64,000 nt of DNA from contig NZ_SDPT01000001.1 in the NCBI RefSeq assembly GCF_004135605.1, positions 1,693,770 to 1,757,769 of the forward strand, given 5' to 3'. This document shows positions 27,696 to 36,813 of this stretch, piece by piece. Made by a program: the position numbers and the translations under genes. The stretch is from Sphingomonas desiccabilis (GTDB lineage Bacteria > Pseudomonadota > Alphaproteobacteria > Sphingomonadales > Sphingomonadaceae). Each line of letters opens with the position of its first letter. Position 1 is the first letter of the stretch. A model generated the notes under the pieces. It saw only the letters and a list, made by a program, of their open reading frames with translations, did not search any database and was not told the origin of the DNA.

Positions 27696-27733
27696 ATCGG
27701 TTCCCTTGTTCGGTCGGCCGCGGCGGAGGAGGC

Positions 27734-29050
27734 TCATTGCGCGATCTTCACGTTGCGGTAGCGCGGGTTGAGGAGGTGGAAGACCAGCAGCGCGACCAGG
27801 TACGCGACACCGCACGCGACGAAGAACGGACCATAGCTGCCGACCTTGTCGAGCAGCGCACCCAGGGTCTTGGACGCCAGGAAGCCGCCGACCGCGCCCG
27901 CGAAGCCGCCAAGGCCGATCAATGTGCCCTGGGCGTAGCGGGGGAACTGGTCCCCCGGCAGCGCGAACAAATTGGTCGAGAAGCCCTGATGCGCCGCGCA
28001 GGCGAGGCCGATCAGTGCGACGGCGATCCAGATGCTGCTCGCCTGTGCCGCAAACATCACCGGCAGGGCGAACAGCGCGCATACGAACATCGCGCGCTTG
28101 CGGGCGCTGCCTGCGGAGGCCCCCCGCTTCAGCTGGCGCGACGAGTACCAGCCGCCGGCGACCGCGCCCAGGTCCGCCAGGATGTAGATCGCGACCAGCG
28201 GCGGGCCGAAGCTCTTGAGGTCGTAACCGTAGCGGGTGTGGAAGAAGTCCGGCAGCCAGAAGAGAAACGTCCACCACACCGGATCGATCAGGAAGCGGCC
28301 GGCCATATAGGCCCAGGCTTCCCGATGGCGCAGCACGGACAGGAAGCCTGCGCGGCCGCTGTCGTCGGCGGGCTCCGCCTCGATCCAGGCGCGCTCCTCG
28401 GTCGTGACGCGCGGATGGCGGCCCGGCGGATGGTAGAGGCGCCACCAGGCGAAGAGCCAGACGATGTTGAAGAGGCCGGTCACGATGAATGCCCAGCGCC
28501 AGTCGAGGATCAGGTCGGCGACGATGAAGCCGACGAGCAGCGGTGTGACCACCGCACCCACGTTGGCGCCGGCGTTGAAGATGCCGATCGCGAGCGCGCG
28601 TTCCTTTTTGGGGAACCACTGCGAGGCGGCGGCGAGCGCCGACGGATAGGTCCCCGCCTCACCGAAGGCGAGCGGGATCCGAGCGACGACGAAGCCGGCG
28701 GTGGAGGTGACCAGCGTCTGCGCGAAATGGCCGACCGTCCAACTGCCCATCGCCAGCAGATAGCCCCACCGCGGCCCCACCCGGTCGATCAGCCAGCCGA
28801 ACAGCAGGAAGCCGACGCCGTAGAAAACCTGGAAGTAGCCGGTGATGTCGGCATAGCCGGAGTTGGTCCAGCCGTAGAGGCCCTCCAACTGCGGCTTCAG
28901 CACGCCCAGCACCAGGCGGTCGATGTAGCTGAGCACCACCGCGGTAAACAGCAGTCCGCAGATCACCCAGCGGATGCGCCCGCGCGGCGGCCGCACTGCG
29001 TGCGCGGCGGTTTCCGGCGCCTGTGCGGCGGCCTCGCTGAACTCGCTCAC
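27734..29050 (-). CDS. MFS transporter, hexuronate (ACS/ExuT-like) type
   Basis: A 438-residue inner-membrane protein with about 12 transmembrane segments. The N-terminal IRWVICGLLFTAVVLSYIDR and GWLIDRVGPRWGYLLAMGSW, plus FGEAGTYPSALAAASQWFPKKERALA, are hallmarks of the anion:cation symporter (ACS) family that contains ExuT and D-galactonate carriers. Because it sits beside a ManD-type dehydratase and opposite an alpha-glucuronidase, the likely cargo is D-glucuronate, 4-O-methylglucuronate or an aldobiouronate. It starts 2 nt after the dehydratase stop codon, and its own stop overlaps a possible ATG of the GH35 gene. No reason is seen to assign a sugar other than an acidic one. Confidence 0.85.
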   Translation of the reverse strand: MSEFSEAAAQAPETAAHAVRPPRGRIRWVICGLLFTAVVLSYIDRLVLGVLKPQLEGLYGWTNSGYADITGYFQVFYGVGFLLFGWLIDRVGPRWGYLLAMGSWTVGHFAQTLVTSTAGFVVARIPLAFGEAGTYPSALAAASQWFPKKERALAIGIFNAGANVGAVVTPLLVGFIVADLILDWRWAFIVTGLFNIVWLFAWWRLYHPPGRHPRVTTEERAWIEAEPADDSGRAGFLSVLRHREAWAYMAGRFLIDPVWWTFLFWLPDFFHTRYGYDLKSFGPPLVAIYILADLGAVAGGWYSSRQLKRGASAGSARKRAMFVCALFALPVMFAAQASSIWIAVALIGLACAAHQGFSTNLFALPGDQFPRYAQGTLIGLGGFAGAVGGFLASKTLGALLDKVGSYGPFFVACGVAYLVALLVFHLLNPRYRNVKIAQ

Positions 29051-29051
29051 T

Positions 29052-30263
29052 TCACCAGCTCCACAAGGTGCCGTCCTCCAGCCGGTTTACCGGGAGGAAG
29101 GCGCGCTTGTAGGCGTGGGTGCTGGCCAGTTCCTCGTCGATGTCCACGCCCAGGCCGGGCTCGTCGCCGGGGTGCATCAGCCCGTCGGCGAAGGAATAGG
29201 CGTGCGGGAACACGCGGTCCGTTTCCTCCGTGTGCGGCATGTGCTCTTGGATACCGAAGTTCGGGATCGAGAGGCCGAAATGCAGCGCCGCTGCCATGCA
29301 GATGGGGCTAAGGTCGGTTGCGCCATGGCTGCCGGTGCGGACCTGATACAGATCTGCGAGCGCCGCGATCCGGCGCATGTGGGTGATGCCGCCGGCATGG
29401 ACCACCGTCGCCCGGACATAGTCGATCAGCTGGTTCTCGATCAGCGCCTTGCAGTCCCAGACCGAGTTGAAGATCTCCCCCACGGCGAGCGGCGCCGTGG
29501 TGTGCTGGCGGATCAGGCGGAAGGCGTCCTGGTTTTCGGCCGGGGTCGCATCCTCCAGCCAGAAGGGGCGATAGGGCTCCAGGTCCCGGCCGAGCCGCCC
29601 CGCCTCGATCGGCGTGAGGCGGTGGTGGATGTCGTGCAGCAGGTGGACGTCCCAGCCGAGCTCCTCCCGCGCGACCCGGAACAGCTCCGGCACGACGCGC
29701 AAATATTTGGACGTCGACCAGACGCTTTCGCTCGGCAGGTCCGCGTCGGCGGGCTCATAGCGCTCGCCGTGCTTGGCGACCCCGTAGGTGGAGGGTAGCC
29801 CCGGCACGCCGCATTGCAGGCGCACGGCCAGATACCCCTCGTCCATTGCCGCCTTGGCTGCCGCGATCGTATCGTCGATCGTCGTTCCGTTGGCATGGGC
29901 ATAGACCATGCACCCCTCGCGGGCCGCACCGCCGAGCAGCTGGTAGACGGGAAGCCCGGCGATCTTGCCCTTGATGTCCCACAGCGCCATGTCGACCGCT
30001 GCGATCGCGGTCATGGTCACGGGGCCGCGCCGCCAATAGGCACCCTTGTAGAGGTATTGCCAGATGTCCTCGATCTGGTGCGCCTCCCGCCCGATCAGGC
30101 AGGGCACCACATGCTCGGCGAGGTAGCTGGCGACCGCGAGTTCCCGGCCGTTGAGCGTGGCATCGCCCACGCCGGTCGTGCCGTCGTCGCACTCGATCTT
30201 GAGGGTGACGAAGTTGCGTCCCGGACTGGTGACGATGACGCGGGCATGGACGATCTTGGGCAT
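29052..30263 (-). CDS. manD: Mannonate dehydratase-type enolase-superfamily enzyme (ManD/RspA family)
   Basis: A 403-residue cytoplasmic enzyme. ATG 30263 is preceded by GAGGAAACCC; the longer open frame upstream has no family sequence. [23 protein letters not shown] is the usual ManD N-terminus. Metal-binding and catalytic segments follow: [28 protein letters not shown] and [14 protein letters not shown], then [17 protein letters not shown] and [15 protein letters not shown]. ManD enzymes dehydrate D-mannonate (some also D-gluconate) to 2-keto-3-deoxy sugar acid. With the glucuronidase and hexuronate carrier this fits the glucuronate-fructuronate-mannonate-KDG route. The isomerase and reductase steps are not encoded in the window. 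Confidence 0.9.
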   Translation of the reverse strand: MPKIVHARVIVTSPGRNFVTLKIECDDGTTGVGDATLNGRELAVASYLAEHVVPCLIGREAHQIEDIWQYLYKGAYWRRGPVTMTAIAAVDMALWDIKGKIAGLPVYQLLGGAAREGCMVYAHANGTTIDDTIAAAKAAMDEGYLAVRLQCGVPGLPSTYGVAKHGERYEPADADLPSESVWSTSKYLRVVPELFRVAREELGWDVHLLHDIHHRLTPIEAGRLGRDLEPYRPFWLEDATPAENQDAFRLIRQHTTAPLAVGEIFNSVWDCKALIENQLIDYVRATVVHAGGITHMRRIAALADLYQVRTGSHGATDLSPICMAAALHFGLSIPNFGIQEHMPHTEETDRVFPHAYSFADGLMHPGDEPGLGVDIDEELASTHAYKRAFLPVNRLEDGTLWSW

Positions 30264-30271
30264 GGGTTTCC

Positions 30272-32659
30272 TCAGGCGATTTCGAGCACGACGGACTGGA
30301 GGTCGCGGCTGTTCGGGCCGGTCAAGATGTCGAACCGCCCCGGTTCGACGACCTCGCGCATCTCCGCGTTCCACAGTCGGAATGCGTCGGGGCCGAGGGG
30401 CAGCCGGACGGTCCGGGTCTCCCCCGGCTTCAGGGTGACGCGCCGGAAGCCTCGCAGCGCCTTCACCGGACGGGCGACCGAGGAGACCTGGTCGCGGACG
30501 TACAGCTGGACGACCTCGTCGCCCTCCCGGCTGCCCGTATTCGTCACATCGACCTCCACGGTCACGCTCCCACCGGCGCCGATGGTCGCAGCCGACAGGC
30601 GCGGCGCCGACAGACGGAAGCTGGTGTAGCTCAGCCCGAAGCCGAACGGGAACAAGGGCTCGTCGTCGTCGAACAGGTAACCGCGGCGCGCCGAAGGCTG
30701 GTGATTATAGTAGAAGGGCACCTGCCCCACGTCCCGAACGACCGTCACCGGCAGCTTGGCGCCCGGGTTCACGTCCCCGAACAGCACGTCCGCGATGGCG
30801 TGGCCGCCCTGCTGGCCGACGTACCAGCACTCGACCAGTGCGTTCGTAGCACCCGCCACGGTCGGCCAAGACGGCGGCCTGCCGTTGATCGCGACTACCA
30901 CCACGGGCTTGCCCGTCGCTTTCATGGCCAGGAACAGCTCGTTCTGCTCGCCCAGCAGGTCCAGGCTGGTGCGGTCGCCCAGATGGGACTTGGCATAGCC
31001 CTCGCGGCTGGTCTGTTCGGTGTCGCCGATCGCCAGCAGGATCACGTCGGCCGTCTTCGCCACCGCGACCGCCTCGGCGATCAGCTGGCGGTTGCGAGCG
31101 GGATCGGCGAGGATGACCGCGTTCGCCGATCGATCCTCGCTCTGGGTGATGAACACGCCCTGGGCGTGCAGCACCTCCGCCTTGCCGCGCAGCCGGGCCC
31201 GCACGCCGTCCAGCAGCGAGACCGGGTCGGCCGGAATGGAGGAGTATCCACCGAGCCGGGGAACGGCCGCGTTGGGGCCGATCACCGCCACCCGTCGAAC
31301 CGTGTCGGTCGAGAGCGGAAGCGTGCCGTCGTTAATGAGCAGCGCGATGGATCGGGCGGCAGCCTCGCGGGCAAGTGCCAGCGCTTCCGCATTGGCCGTG
31401 AGCCGAGCCGCCGCACGAGCATCCGCCGGCGTTTCCTCGAACAATCCGGCGCGGAACTTGAGCGTCAGCATCCGGCGGCAGGCGGCATCCACCGCCGCTA
31501 GCGATACCCGCCCCGCGCGCACCTCGTCCGCGAGGGTGCGATAGGCGACGCCGTCGGGAAGGTCGCAGTCGACGCCTGCCTCCAGCGCCTGCCGCGCGGC
31601 ATCACCCTTGCTGGCGGCGACATGGTGGAAGTATTCGAGCTCGGGAATGGCGGCATAGTCGCTCACCACTGCGCCATCGAAGCCCCATTCGCCGCGCAGC
31701 ACCTCCGTCAGCAGCCACCGGCTGGCGTGGGAGGGAACCCCGTCGATCTCGTTGTAGGAAGGCATGACCGCGCCGATGCCGGTCCGCTCGACCACCGCCC
31801 GGAACGGCGGGAAATAGCTTTCGCGCAATTCCCGCTCGCCCAGTTGCGCGGGCGCCACGTTGTTGCCGGCCTGCGGCTGGCCGTGGCCGGTCATGTGCTT
31901 GAGCGTGGCGAAGACCTTGCCTGGGCCAAGCTCCCGCCCTTCCCCTTGGAGGCCGAGCACCGCGGCCACGCCCATCTCCCCGCAGAGATACGGATCCTCC
32001 CCGAACGTCTCCTCAATCCGTCCCCAGCGGGGATCACGGGCGATGTCCACGACGGGCGACAGGGCAAGGACGGAACCATGTGCCCGTACCTCGCGAGCGA
32101 TCACCGACTGCACACGGCGCATGAGCTCAGGATCGAAGCTTCCGGCGAGGGCGATCGCCTGTGGGAAGCTGGTTGCTCCCGGCGCCATGTACCCGTGGAG
32201 GGTCTCCTCGTGGAAGAGCACCGGGATGCCGAGCCGCGTGTCCTTACGCGACCACCGCTGCGCCGCGTTCACGAAGGCGATCGTATCCGCAGGCCTCCGC
32301 CACCGTCCGGTGACTTCGGCACCGGTGTCATGCGCGGTGGCAGCCCCGCCGTGATCGGACGGGCGTGCGACCTGGCCGATCCCGTGCGGATAGGCGGCAC
32401 TCGCCCTGGCGGGATCGAAACCGCGGGCGGCGTCCATCACGTCCCGCTTGGTGGTGGAAAGGGTGATGAGCTGGGCCGTCTTCTCGTCCAGCGTCATGCG
32501 TGCCATGAGGTCGCGCACCCTCAGGTCCACCGGCGCCCGGGCATCGAGGTAGAGCGGTGACGCCGCGCGGGCGGCAGCCGGAACAAAGGCCAGGAGCGAG
32601 GCGCCCATGCTCCAGCGCATCAGGCTTCGCCGGTCGATCTTCCATCCTGCGCGCGTCAC
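30272..32659 (-). CDS. GH3 beta-xylosidase/beta-glucosidase, Tat-exported
   Basis: A 795-residue enzyme. GTG 32659 is chosen because GGGGAG precedes it; the frame opens at a TTG (32707), but that lacks a ribosome-binding site and overlaps promoter DNA. The N-terminus [21 protein letters not shown] is a twin-arginine signal. Domain 1 is a TIM barrel ([41 protein letters not shown], nucleophile Asp in [13 protein letters not shown]). Domain 2 is the alpha/beta sandwich, and a fibronectin-III-like C-terminal domain follows ([25 protein letters not shown]). It hydrolyses beta-linked xylose or glucose from oligosaccharide ends, probably in the periplasm. First gene of a four-gene operon. Confidence 0.92.
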   Translation of the reverse strand: MTRAGWKIDRRSLMRWSMGASLLAFVPAAARAASPLYLDARAPVDLRVRDLMARMTLDEKTAQLITLSTTKRDVMDAARGFDPARASAAYPHGIGQVARPSDHGGAATAHDTGAEVTGRWRRPADTIAFVNAAQRWSRKDTRLGIPVLFHEETLHGYMAPGATSFPQAIALAGSFDPELMRRVQSVIAREVRAHGSVLALSPVVDIARDPRWGRIEETFGEDPYLCGEMGVAAVLGLQGEGRELGPGKVFATLKHMTGHGQPQAGNNVAPAQLGERELRESYFPPFRAVVERTGIGAVMPSYNEIDGVPSHASRWLLTEVLRGEWGFDGAVVSDYAAIPELEYFHHVAASKGDAARQALEAGVDCDLPDGVAYRTLADEVRAGRVSLAAVDAACRRMLTLKFRAGLFEETPADARAAARLTANAEALALAREAAARSIALLINDGTLPLSTDTVRRVAVIGPNAAVPRLGGYSSIPADPVSLLDGVRARLRGKAEVLHAQGVFITQSEDRSANAVILADPARNRQLIAEAVAVAKTADVILLAIGDTEQTSREGYAKSHLGDRTSLDLLGEQNELFLAMKATGKPVVVVAINGRPPSWPTVAGATNALVECWYVGQQGGHAIADVLFGDVNPGAKLPVTVVRDVGQVPFYYNHQPSARRGYLFDDDEPLFPFGFGLSYTSFRLSAPRLSAATIGAGGSVTVEVDVTNTGSREGDEVVQLYVRDQVSSVARPVKALRGFRRVTLKPGETRTVRLPLGPDAFRLWNAEMREVVEPGRFDILTGPNSRDLQSVVLEIA

Positions 32660-32708
32660 GATCCGCTCCCCGTTGCAGCCTCCGTCTTGCGCGGGTTGCC
32701 TGTTCAAC

Positions 32709-32722
32709 TGATACCGTTACCA
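32709..32722. promoter_or_regulatory. LacI-type operator between divergent GH3 and GH67 operons
   Basis: TGATACCGTTACCA matches TGNTANCGNTANCA exactly. It lies 50 nt before both the GH3 GTG (32659) and the GH67 ATG (32772), so one site could control both directions. Confidence 0.72.
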
Positions 32723-32771
32723 TGACCAGCGACGCGCCGGGCTGTCAACCGCCGCGCACCGGGAGAGATCA

Positions 32772-34871
32772 ATGAAGGCAATGAGGACGCTGGTGCGCGC
32801 CAGCGCCATGGCGGTCACCGCGGCGCTGCTGACAGCACCCGCCGCGGCGGAGGACGGCTACAGGCTCTGGCTCCGCTCTGACGCGCCAGCCGAGGGGCCG
32901 ATCGCGATCTCTCGCCTCGGCGACACGCCCACTCTTCGGCTGGCCGAAGCCGAGCTTCGTCGCGATCTGCCCGCGGCCGCGAACCTCCCGGTCGTGGTAG
33001 CGCTGGCAAGCGATCCAGCGGTCTCGGCGCTTCGGCTACCGGTCGCAGAACTGGGGAATGAAGGCTATCTGGTCCGCCCCTCGTCGATCGGCGGCCGGCA
33101 GGTGCTGTTGATCACGGGCAACACCGATCGAGGCGTGCTGTACGGCGCCTTTGCCCTGATCCGCCATGTCGCCAGCGGCGGGCAGGTCGCGAACGCGACG
33201 CTTCGCTCGGCGCCCAAGGTGAAGCTGCGCGTTCTCAACCATTGGGATAATCTCGATGGCACCGTGGAGCGGGGCTATTCCGGCGAGTCGTTGTGGGATT
33301 GGTGGAAGCTGCCGGACTATCGCGACCCGCGTTACACGGACTATGCGCGCGCCAATGCCTCGATCGGCGTCAATGGCACGGTGCTGAACAACGTCAATGC
33401 CAAGGCCGACAGCCTCACCGCACCGTATATCGCCAAGGCGGCGGCGCTGGCCGACGTGTTCCGCCCCTGGGGCATCCGCGTCTATCTTTCGGCGCGTTTC
33501 TCGGCACCGATCGAGATCGGCGGCCTCAAGACCGCAGATCCGCGGGACCCTGCCGTTGCTGCCTGGTGGAAGGCCAAGGCGGACGAGATCTACCGGGCGA
33601 TCCCCGACTTCGGGGGCTTCCTGGTAAAGGCCAACAGCGAGGGGCAGCCGGGCCCGCGCGACTACGGCGCGAGCCACGCCGACGGGGCCAACATGCTCGC
33701 GGCGGCGGTGAAGCCCCATGGCGGCATCGTGATGTGGCGCGCCTTTGTCTATGCGGACACCGATCCCGAGGACCGCGCCAAGCAGGCCTATACCGAGTTC
33801 AAGCCATTGGACGGCAAGTTCGCCGACAATGTGCTGGTGCAGGTGAAGAACGGCGCCATCGACTTCCAGCCGCGTGAGCCCTTCCATCCGCTGTTCGGCG
33901 CCATGCCCAAGACGCCGCTGATGATGGAGTTCCAGATCACCAAGGAGTATCTCGGGCAGGCGACCCACCTCGCCTACCTGGGACCGCTCTTCACCGAGGT
34001 CCTGGAGGCGAAGACCGGGCGCGGGCAGGAGACGGTGGCGAGCGTCGTCGACGGCGAGAGCGAGAACCACCAGCTGACCGGCATGGCCGGCGTCGCGAAC
34101 ATCGGCGACGATCGCGACTGGACCGGAGGCACGTTCAACCAGGCGAACTGGTACGCATTCGGACGGCTGGCATGGGATCCGTCGCTCGACTCGGCAGCCA
34201 TCGCGCGCGAATGGGCGCAGCAGACGTTCGGCACCGATCCGCGCGTCATCGGCCCCGTCGTGGACATGATGATGCGCTCGCGAGAGGCGGTGGTGGACTA
34301 TACCGGCCCCTTCGGGCTCGCGCACCTGATGGCGACCGGACACCATTATGGGCCGGGGCCGTGGGTGAGCGAACTGCAGCGGCCCGAGTGGAACCCCGTC
34401 TACTATCATCGCGCCGACCGCCAGGGGATCGGCTTCGACCGCACCCGGACGGGCAGCAACGCGGTCGCGCAATATGCGCCGGCGGTGGCGAAGCTCTATG
34501 CCAGTCCGCGCACCACACCCGAAAGCGAACTGCTGTGGTTCCACCACCTCCCCTGGGACTATCGCCTGAAAAGTGGCGAGACGTTGTGGGACGGCATGGT
34601 GCGCCGGTACGACCGGGGTGTCGCCACGGTGGCGGCGATGCGCCGCGAATGGGACGGACTGCGCGCGCTGGTGGATACGGAACGCTGGGAGAAAACGGCT
34701 GCTTTCCTCGCCATCCAGGAGCGCGAGGCACGCTGGTGGCGCGACGCGAGCCTCTCCTACTGGCAGTCGGTGAACGGGCTGCCGCTCCCGGCCGGGGCAG
34801 CCCCGCCCGAGCACGACCTCGCCTGGTACAAGGCACAGAGCTACCCCCACGCGCCGGGCAATCCGCATTGA
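32772..34871 (+). CDS. GH67 alpha-glucuronidase
   Basis: A 699-residue secreted enzyme. Start ATG 32772 behind GGGAGAG. The signal peptide ends near APAAAE. An N-terminal alpha/beta domain (residues about 25-150) precedes a TIM barrel. Candidate catalytic residues are E290 in LVKANSEGQPGPRDYG, D347 in FKPLDGKFADN and E369 in DFQPREPFHP, which are the conserved GH67 segments. GH67 removes (4-O-methyl)glucuronate from the non-reducing-end xylose of xylo-oligosaccharides and does not act on intact polymer, so it depends on import of cut fragments. That fits the TonB receptor at 22666-25884. The SGNH esterase follows 33 nt later in the same operon. Confidence 0.95.
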   Translation: MKAMRTLVRASAMAVTAALLTAPAAAEDGYRLWLRSDAPAEGPIAISRLGDTPTLRLAEAELRRDLPAAANLPVVVALASDPAVSALRLPVAELGNEGYLVRPSSIGGRQVLLITGNTDRGVLYGAFALIRHVASGGQVANATLRSAPKVKLRVLNHWDNLDGTVERGYSGESLWDWWKLPDYRDPRYTDYARANASIGVNGTVLNNVNAKADSLTAPYIAKAAALADVFRPWGIRVYLSARFSAPIEIGGLKTADPRDPAVAAWWKAKADEIYRAIPDFGGFLVKANSEGQPGPRDYGASHADGANMLAAAVKPHGGIVMWRAFVYADTDPEDRAKQAYTEFKPLDGKFADNVLVQVKNGAIDFQPREPFHPLFGAMPKTPLMMEFQITKEYLGQATHLAYLGPLFTEVLEAKTGRGQETVASVVDGESENHQLTGMAGVANIGDDRDWTGGTFNQANWYAFGRLAWDPSLDSAAIAREWAQQTFGTDPRVIGPVVDMMMRSREAVVDYTGPFGLAHLMATGHHYGPGPWVSELQRPEWNPVYYHRADRQGIGFDRTRTGSNAVAQYAPAVAKLYASPRTTPESELLWFHHLPWDYRLKSGETLWDGMVRRYDRGVATVAAMRREWDGLRALVDTERWEKTAAFLAIQEREARWWRDASLSYWQSVNGLPLPAGAAPPEHDLAWYKAQSYPHAPGNPH

Positions 34872-34904
34872 TCCGTCACCACCCCCGGCATTGAGGAACC
34901 ACCG

Positions 34905-36167
34905 ATGGCAGCACCTTGGAAGACGACGATTGCGGCCGCCGCCCTCCTTCTGGCGAGCGGCGTGGCCGGAGTCGCCGACGCGCGCACCACGGCGACACGC
35001 TGGATCGCGACCTGGGGCTCGGCACAGATGATCCCCGAGGGCGAGAATGCACTGCCGGCGGATGCGTCGGCCGCCATCACCCTGCGGCAAGTGGTCCGCC
35101 TGTCTGCGGGCGGGGGCGAGATCCGCGTGCGGTTCTCCAACCGCTTCGGCACGCGTCCGCTGCCGATCGGCGCAGCGCATGTCGGCCGCGCGGCACGGCC
35201 GGGGACGCCGCGGGTCGAAGGCGGCGTGGCGCTGACCTTCTCGGGTCATGCCGATGCAGTGATTCCTGCCGGGGCGGAAATCTATTCGGATCCGATATCG
35301 CTGGAACTCGCCCCTGGCGCGGATCTCGCCATCAGCCTCTACCTGCCCGAAGCGCCCGAACCGCAGACGGGCCATCCGGGCGCGCGTGCCACCAGCTTCC
35401 TCCTGACCGGCCAGCATGTCGCGGACGCGGACCTGCCCGGCGCACGGCCCACCACCCGCTGGTACCTGATCGCCGACGTGGAGGTCGCGGCCGCATCGAA
35501 CGGCGGCACCGTGGTGGCGATCGGCGACTCCATCACCGACGGCTATGGCGTCCAGCCGGAACGGAACAGCCGCTGGACCGACGTGTTCGCGCAGCGATTG
35601 CGGAGCCAGGCCGCGACGCGCGGCATCGGCGTGGTCAATACCGGGATCGGCGGCAACCGCATCCTCCTCGATGGGCTCGGCCCCAATCTGATGGCCCGCT
35701 TCGACCGCGACGTGATCGCCCGCAGCGGCGTCCGCTGGGCGATCGTGCTGGAGGGGATCAACGATCTCGGCACCCTCACCCGAGATGCACCGGCGACCCC
35801 GGAGCAGCATCGCGCCCTGGTGCGGCAGATCACCGCCGCCTACCGCCAGCTCGCCGACCGCGCGCACGCCCATGGCATCAAGCTGATCGGCGGAACGGTG
35901 ATGCCGTTCGGCGGCAACAGCTACTATCACCCAGGCCCGGAACTCGAAGCGGCGCGACAGGAAATCAACCGCTTCATCCGCACCTCCGGCACGTTCGACG
36001 CAGTTATCGACTTCGACAAGGTGATGCGCGACCCGGCCCACCCGGATCGGCTCGCCCCGGCGCTCGACTCCGGCGATCACCTCCACCCGTCCGAAGCGGG
36101 CTATCGAAAGATGGGAGAAGCGGTGCCGCTAAGCCTTTTCTCGGGAGCTCACGGGCGAGCGAACTGA
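34905..36167 (+). CDS. SGNH/GDSL carbohydrate esterase
   Basis: A 420-residue secreted esterase starting at ATG 34905 (GAGGAA upstream). Signal peptide MAAPWKTTIAAAALLLASGV, ending near ADA. Residues about 30-185 form a beta-rich N-terminal domain. The SGNH domain follows with block I VVAIGDSITDGYG (nucleophile Ser), block II NTGIGGNRIL, block III LEGINDLG, and block V SGDHLHPSEAGY (Asp and His). Such enzymes remove acetyl groups from xylan or other polysaccharides. Co-transcription with GH67 suggests removal of acetyls that block alpha-glucuronidase, but no direct specificity marker is visible. Confidence 0.88.
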   Translation: MAAPWKTTIAAAALLLASGVAGVADARTTATRWIATWGSAQMIPEGENALPADASAAITLRQVVRLSAGGGEIRVRFSNRFGTRPLPIGAAHVGRAARPGTPRVEGGVALTFSGHADAVIPAGAEIYSDPISLELAPGADLAISLYLPEAPEPQTGHPGARATSFLLTGQHVADADLPGARPTTRWYLIADVEVAAASNGGTVVAIGDSITDGYGVQPERNSRWTDVFAQRLRSQAATRGIGVVNTGIGGNRILLDGLGPNLMARFDRDVIARSGVRWAIVLEGINDLGTLTRDAPATPEQHRALVRQITAAYRQLADRAHAHGIKLIGGTVMPFGGNSYYHPGPELEAARQEINRFIRTSGTFDAVIDFDKVMRDPAHPDRLAPALDSGDHLHPSEAGYRKMGEAVPLSLFSGAHGRAN

Positions 36168-36242
36168 CGGGATGGTACACGTTCAAGCCCAGCGATCATT
36201 GCAGCGCGGGCCGCGCCACCTCCAGATTTCGGGAGCTTCTTC

Positions 36243-36659
36243 ATGAACGAGAAGATTGATCGCTTGCTGCGTCGTCCGGTACTTGCCTTCGTAGCCAGGT
36301 TCGCCCTCACCTTTCCCTTCTGGGGCAGCGGCCTCTCGAAGCTGATCAACTTCGATGCCGGCGTTGCAGAGATGGCGCATTTCGGGCTGGAGCCCGCGGT
36401 CGCTTTCAACCTGGCGACAATCGTCGTGCAACTCGGCGGCTCACTCCTGATCATCGCGAACCGCCTCGCATGGCTAGGCGCGGGCGCGCTCGCGGTTTTC
36501 ACGGGGCTAACGGTGATCCTGGTGCATCACTTCTGGACCATGACCGAGGAACCGTTCCGAACCATCGCCTTCCATACCGCCGTCGAGCATGTCGGCATCA
36601 TCGGCGGCTTGCTGGCTGTCACCATTCTAGCTGCACACCGGGACCCAAAGCGGGGTTGA
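36243..36659 (+). CDS. DoxX family membrane protein
   Basis: A 138-residue inner-membrane protein with four predicted transmembrane helices (around residues 14-35, 55-75, 78-98 and 110-130). RFALTFPFWGSGLSKLINF is the DoxX signature, and the VHHFWTM segment in helix 3-4 is common in the family. ATG 36243 follows GGGAG by 7 nt. DoxX-family proteins are linked to redox and thiol stress or quinone chemistry in other bacteria; no specific role is indicated here. The flanking genes are unrelated, so it is probably monocistronic. Confidence 0.85.
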   Translation: MNEKIDRLLRRPVLAFVARFALTFPFWGSGLSKLINFDAGVAEMAHFGLEPAVAFNLATIVVQLGGSLLIIANRLAWLGAGALAVFTGLTVILVHHFWTMTEEPFRTIAFHTAVEHVGIIGGLLAVTILAAHRDPKRG

Positions 36660-36813
36660 GGAGGAGGCTCCGGCGGCGTGACGTTGCGCCGAAACTGGTC
36701 GGGGCTGCGTAGCGTGCCCGCGAACGAACGCGGCCGCTCGATTTGACCGCGGGCCCTTGCGCGCGCAGCGACCAGCGGCGACACGTGCGGCTTCACCAGA
36801 ACAGTGGATCCCC

